Below are positions 16,703-16,713 of a stretch of 16,713 bases of DNA, one piece after another. Every line of letters starts with the position of its first letter. The first letter of the stretch is position 1. The stretch comes from JAQIBY01 sp964527535 (GTDB taxonomy: Bacteria > Bacteroidota > Bacteroidia > Bacteroidales > ML635J-15). The notes under the pieces were generated by a model. That model saw only the letters and a list, made by a program, of their open reading frames with translations, searched no databases and was not told the origin of the DNA. Position numbers and translations under genes: made by a program. The stretch lies in assembly GCA_964527535.1 (NCBI GenBank), contig CAZGPW010000022.1, positions 1 to 16,713 on the forward strand, in the 5' to 3' direction.

Positions 16703-16713
16703 GCGTCCGAATG

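Larger units (their letters stand above)
16294..16713. other. Non-coding region to the window edge, holding two palindromic elements
   Basis: No reading frame here has recognisable protein similarity or sensible length. The stretch directly after the aspartokinase stop lacks a clear intrinsic terminator. From about 16480 onward the sequence carries a nested palindrome (16501-16562) and a perfect hairpin (16644-16702), described separately. The remainder is AT-rich and shows nothing I can name. Confidence 0.7.

Overview
The window looks like chromosome from a Bacteroidota (Bacteroidetes) bacterium, probably an anaerobic Bacteroidales/Marinilabiliales-type lineage. The evidence is two secreted proteins with type IX secretion (T9SS) C-terminal sorting domains, a SusC/BtuB-like TonB-dependent receptor, an AT-rich genome with almost no Shine-Dalgarno sequences, a TAnnTTTG-type promoter box, and a small clostridial-type 2[4Fe-4S] ferredoxin typical of anaerobes. 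The species cannot be read from the sequence.

Layout, left to right. (1) 1-2145 (+): 3' part of a TonB-dependent outer-membrane receptor gene, open through the left edge. (2) 2129-5861 (-): the most unusual locus, a two-gene run with three phosphoglycerate kinase (PGK) units. The upstream gene (5861 to 3477) encodes one 794-residue polypeptide made of two complete, end-to-end PGK domains. Thirty-four bases downstream, a 437-residue divergent PGK homologue (3442 to 2129) lacks several residues normally needed for PGK activity; it overlaps the receptor gene tail to tail by 17 bp. (3) 5989-7527 (-): a ComM/YifB-family AAA+ ATPase. (4) 7648-7818 (-): a 56-residue ferredoxin with a clear intrinsic terminator. 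(5) 8013-13629 (-): a two-gene secreted-protein operon, first a 1224-residue Asp-box beta-propeller/PKD/CUB-like protein, then an M1-family metallopeptidase, both with signal peptides and T9SS sorting tails. (6) 13630-13904: divergent intergenic region with an imperfect inverted repeat. (7) 13905-16293 (+): an AI-2E/PerM-type membrane protein followed 4 bp later by a monofunctional aspartokinase. (8) 16294-16713: about 420 bp with no convincing gene but two strong palindromic elements.

How the parts fit together: the PGK genes belong to central glycolysis/gluconeogenesis (1,3-bisphosphoglycerate + ADP to 3-phosphoglycerate + ATP), and their arrangement as a fused double enzyme plus a degenerate partner is the observation most worth following up. 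The propeller protein and peptidase are probably exported together to the cell surface or medium for protein/peptide use. The remaining genes are ordinary Bacteroidota housekeeping. No CRISPR array, tRNA, rRNA, transposase or phage gene was found.
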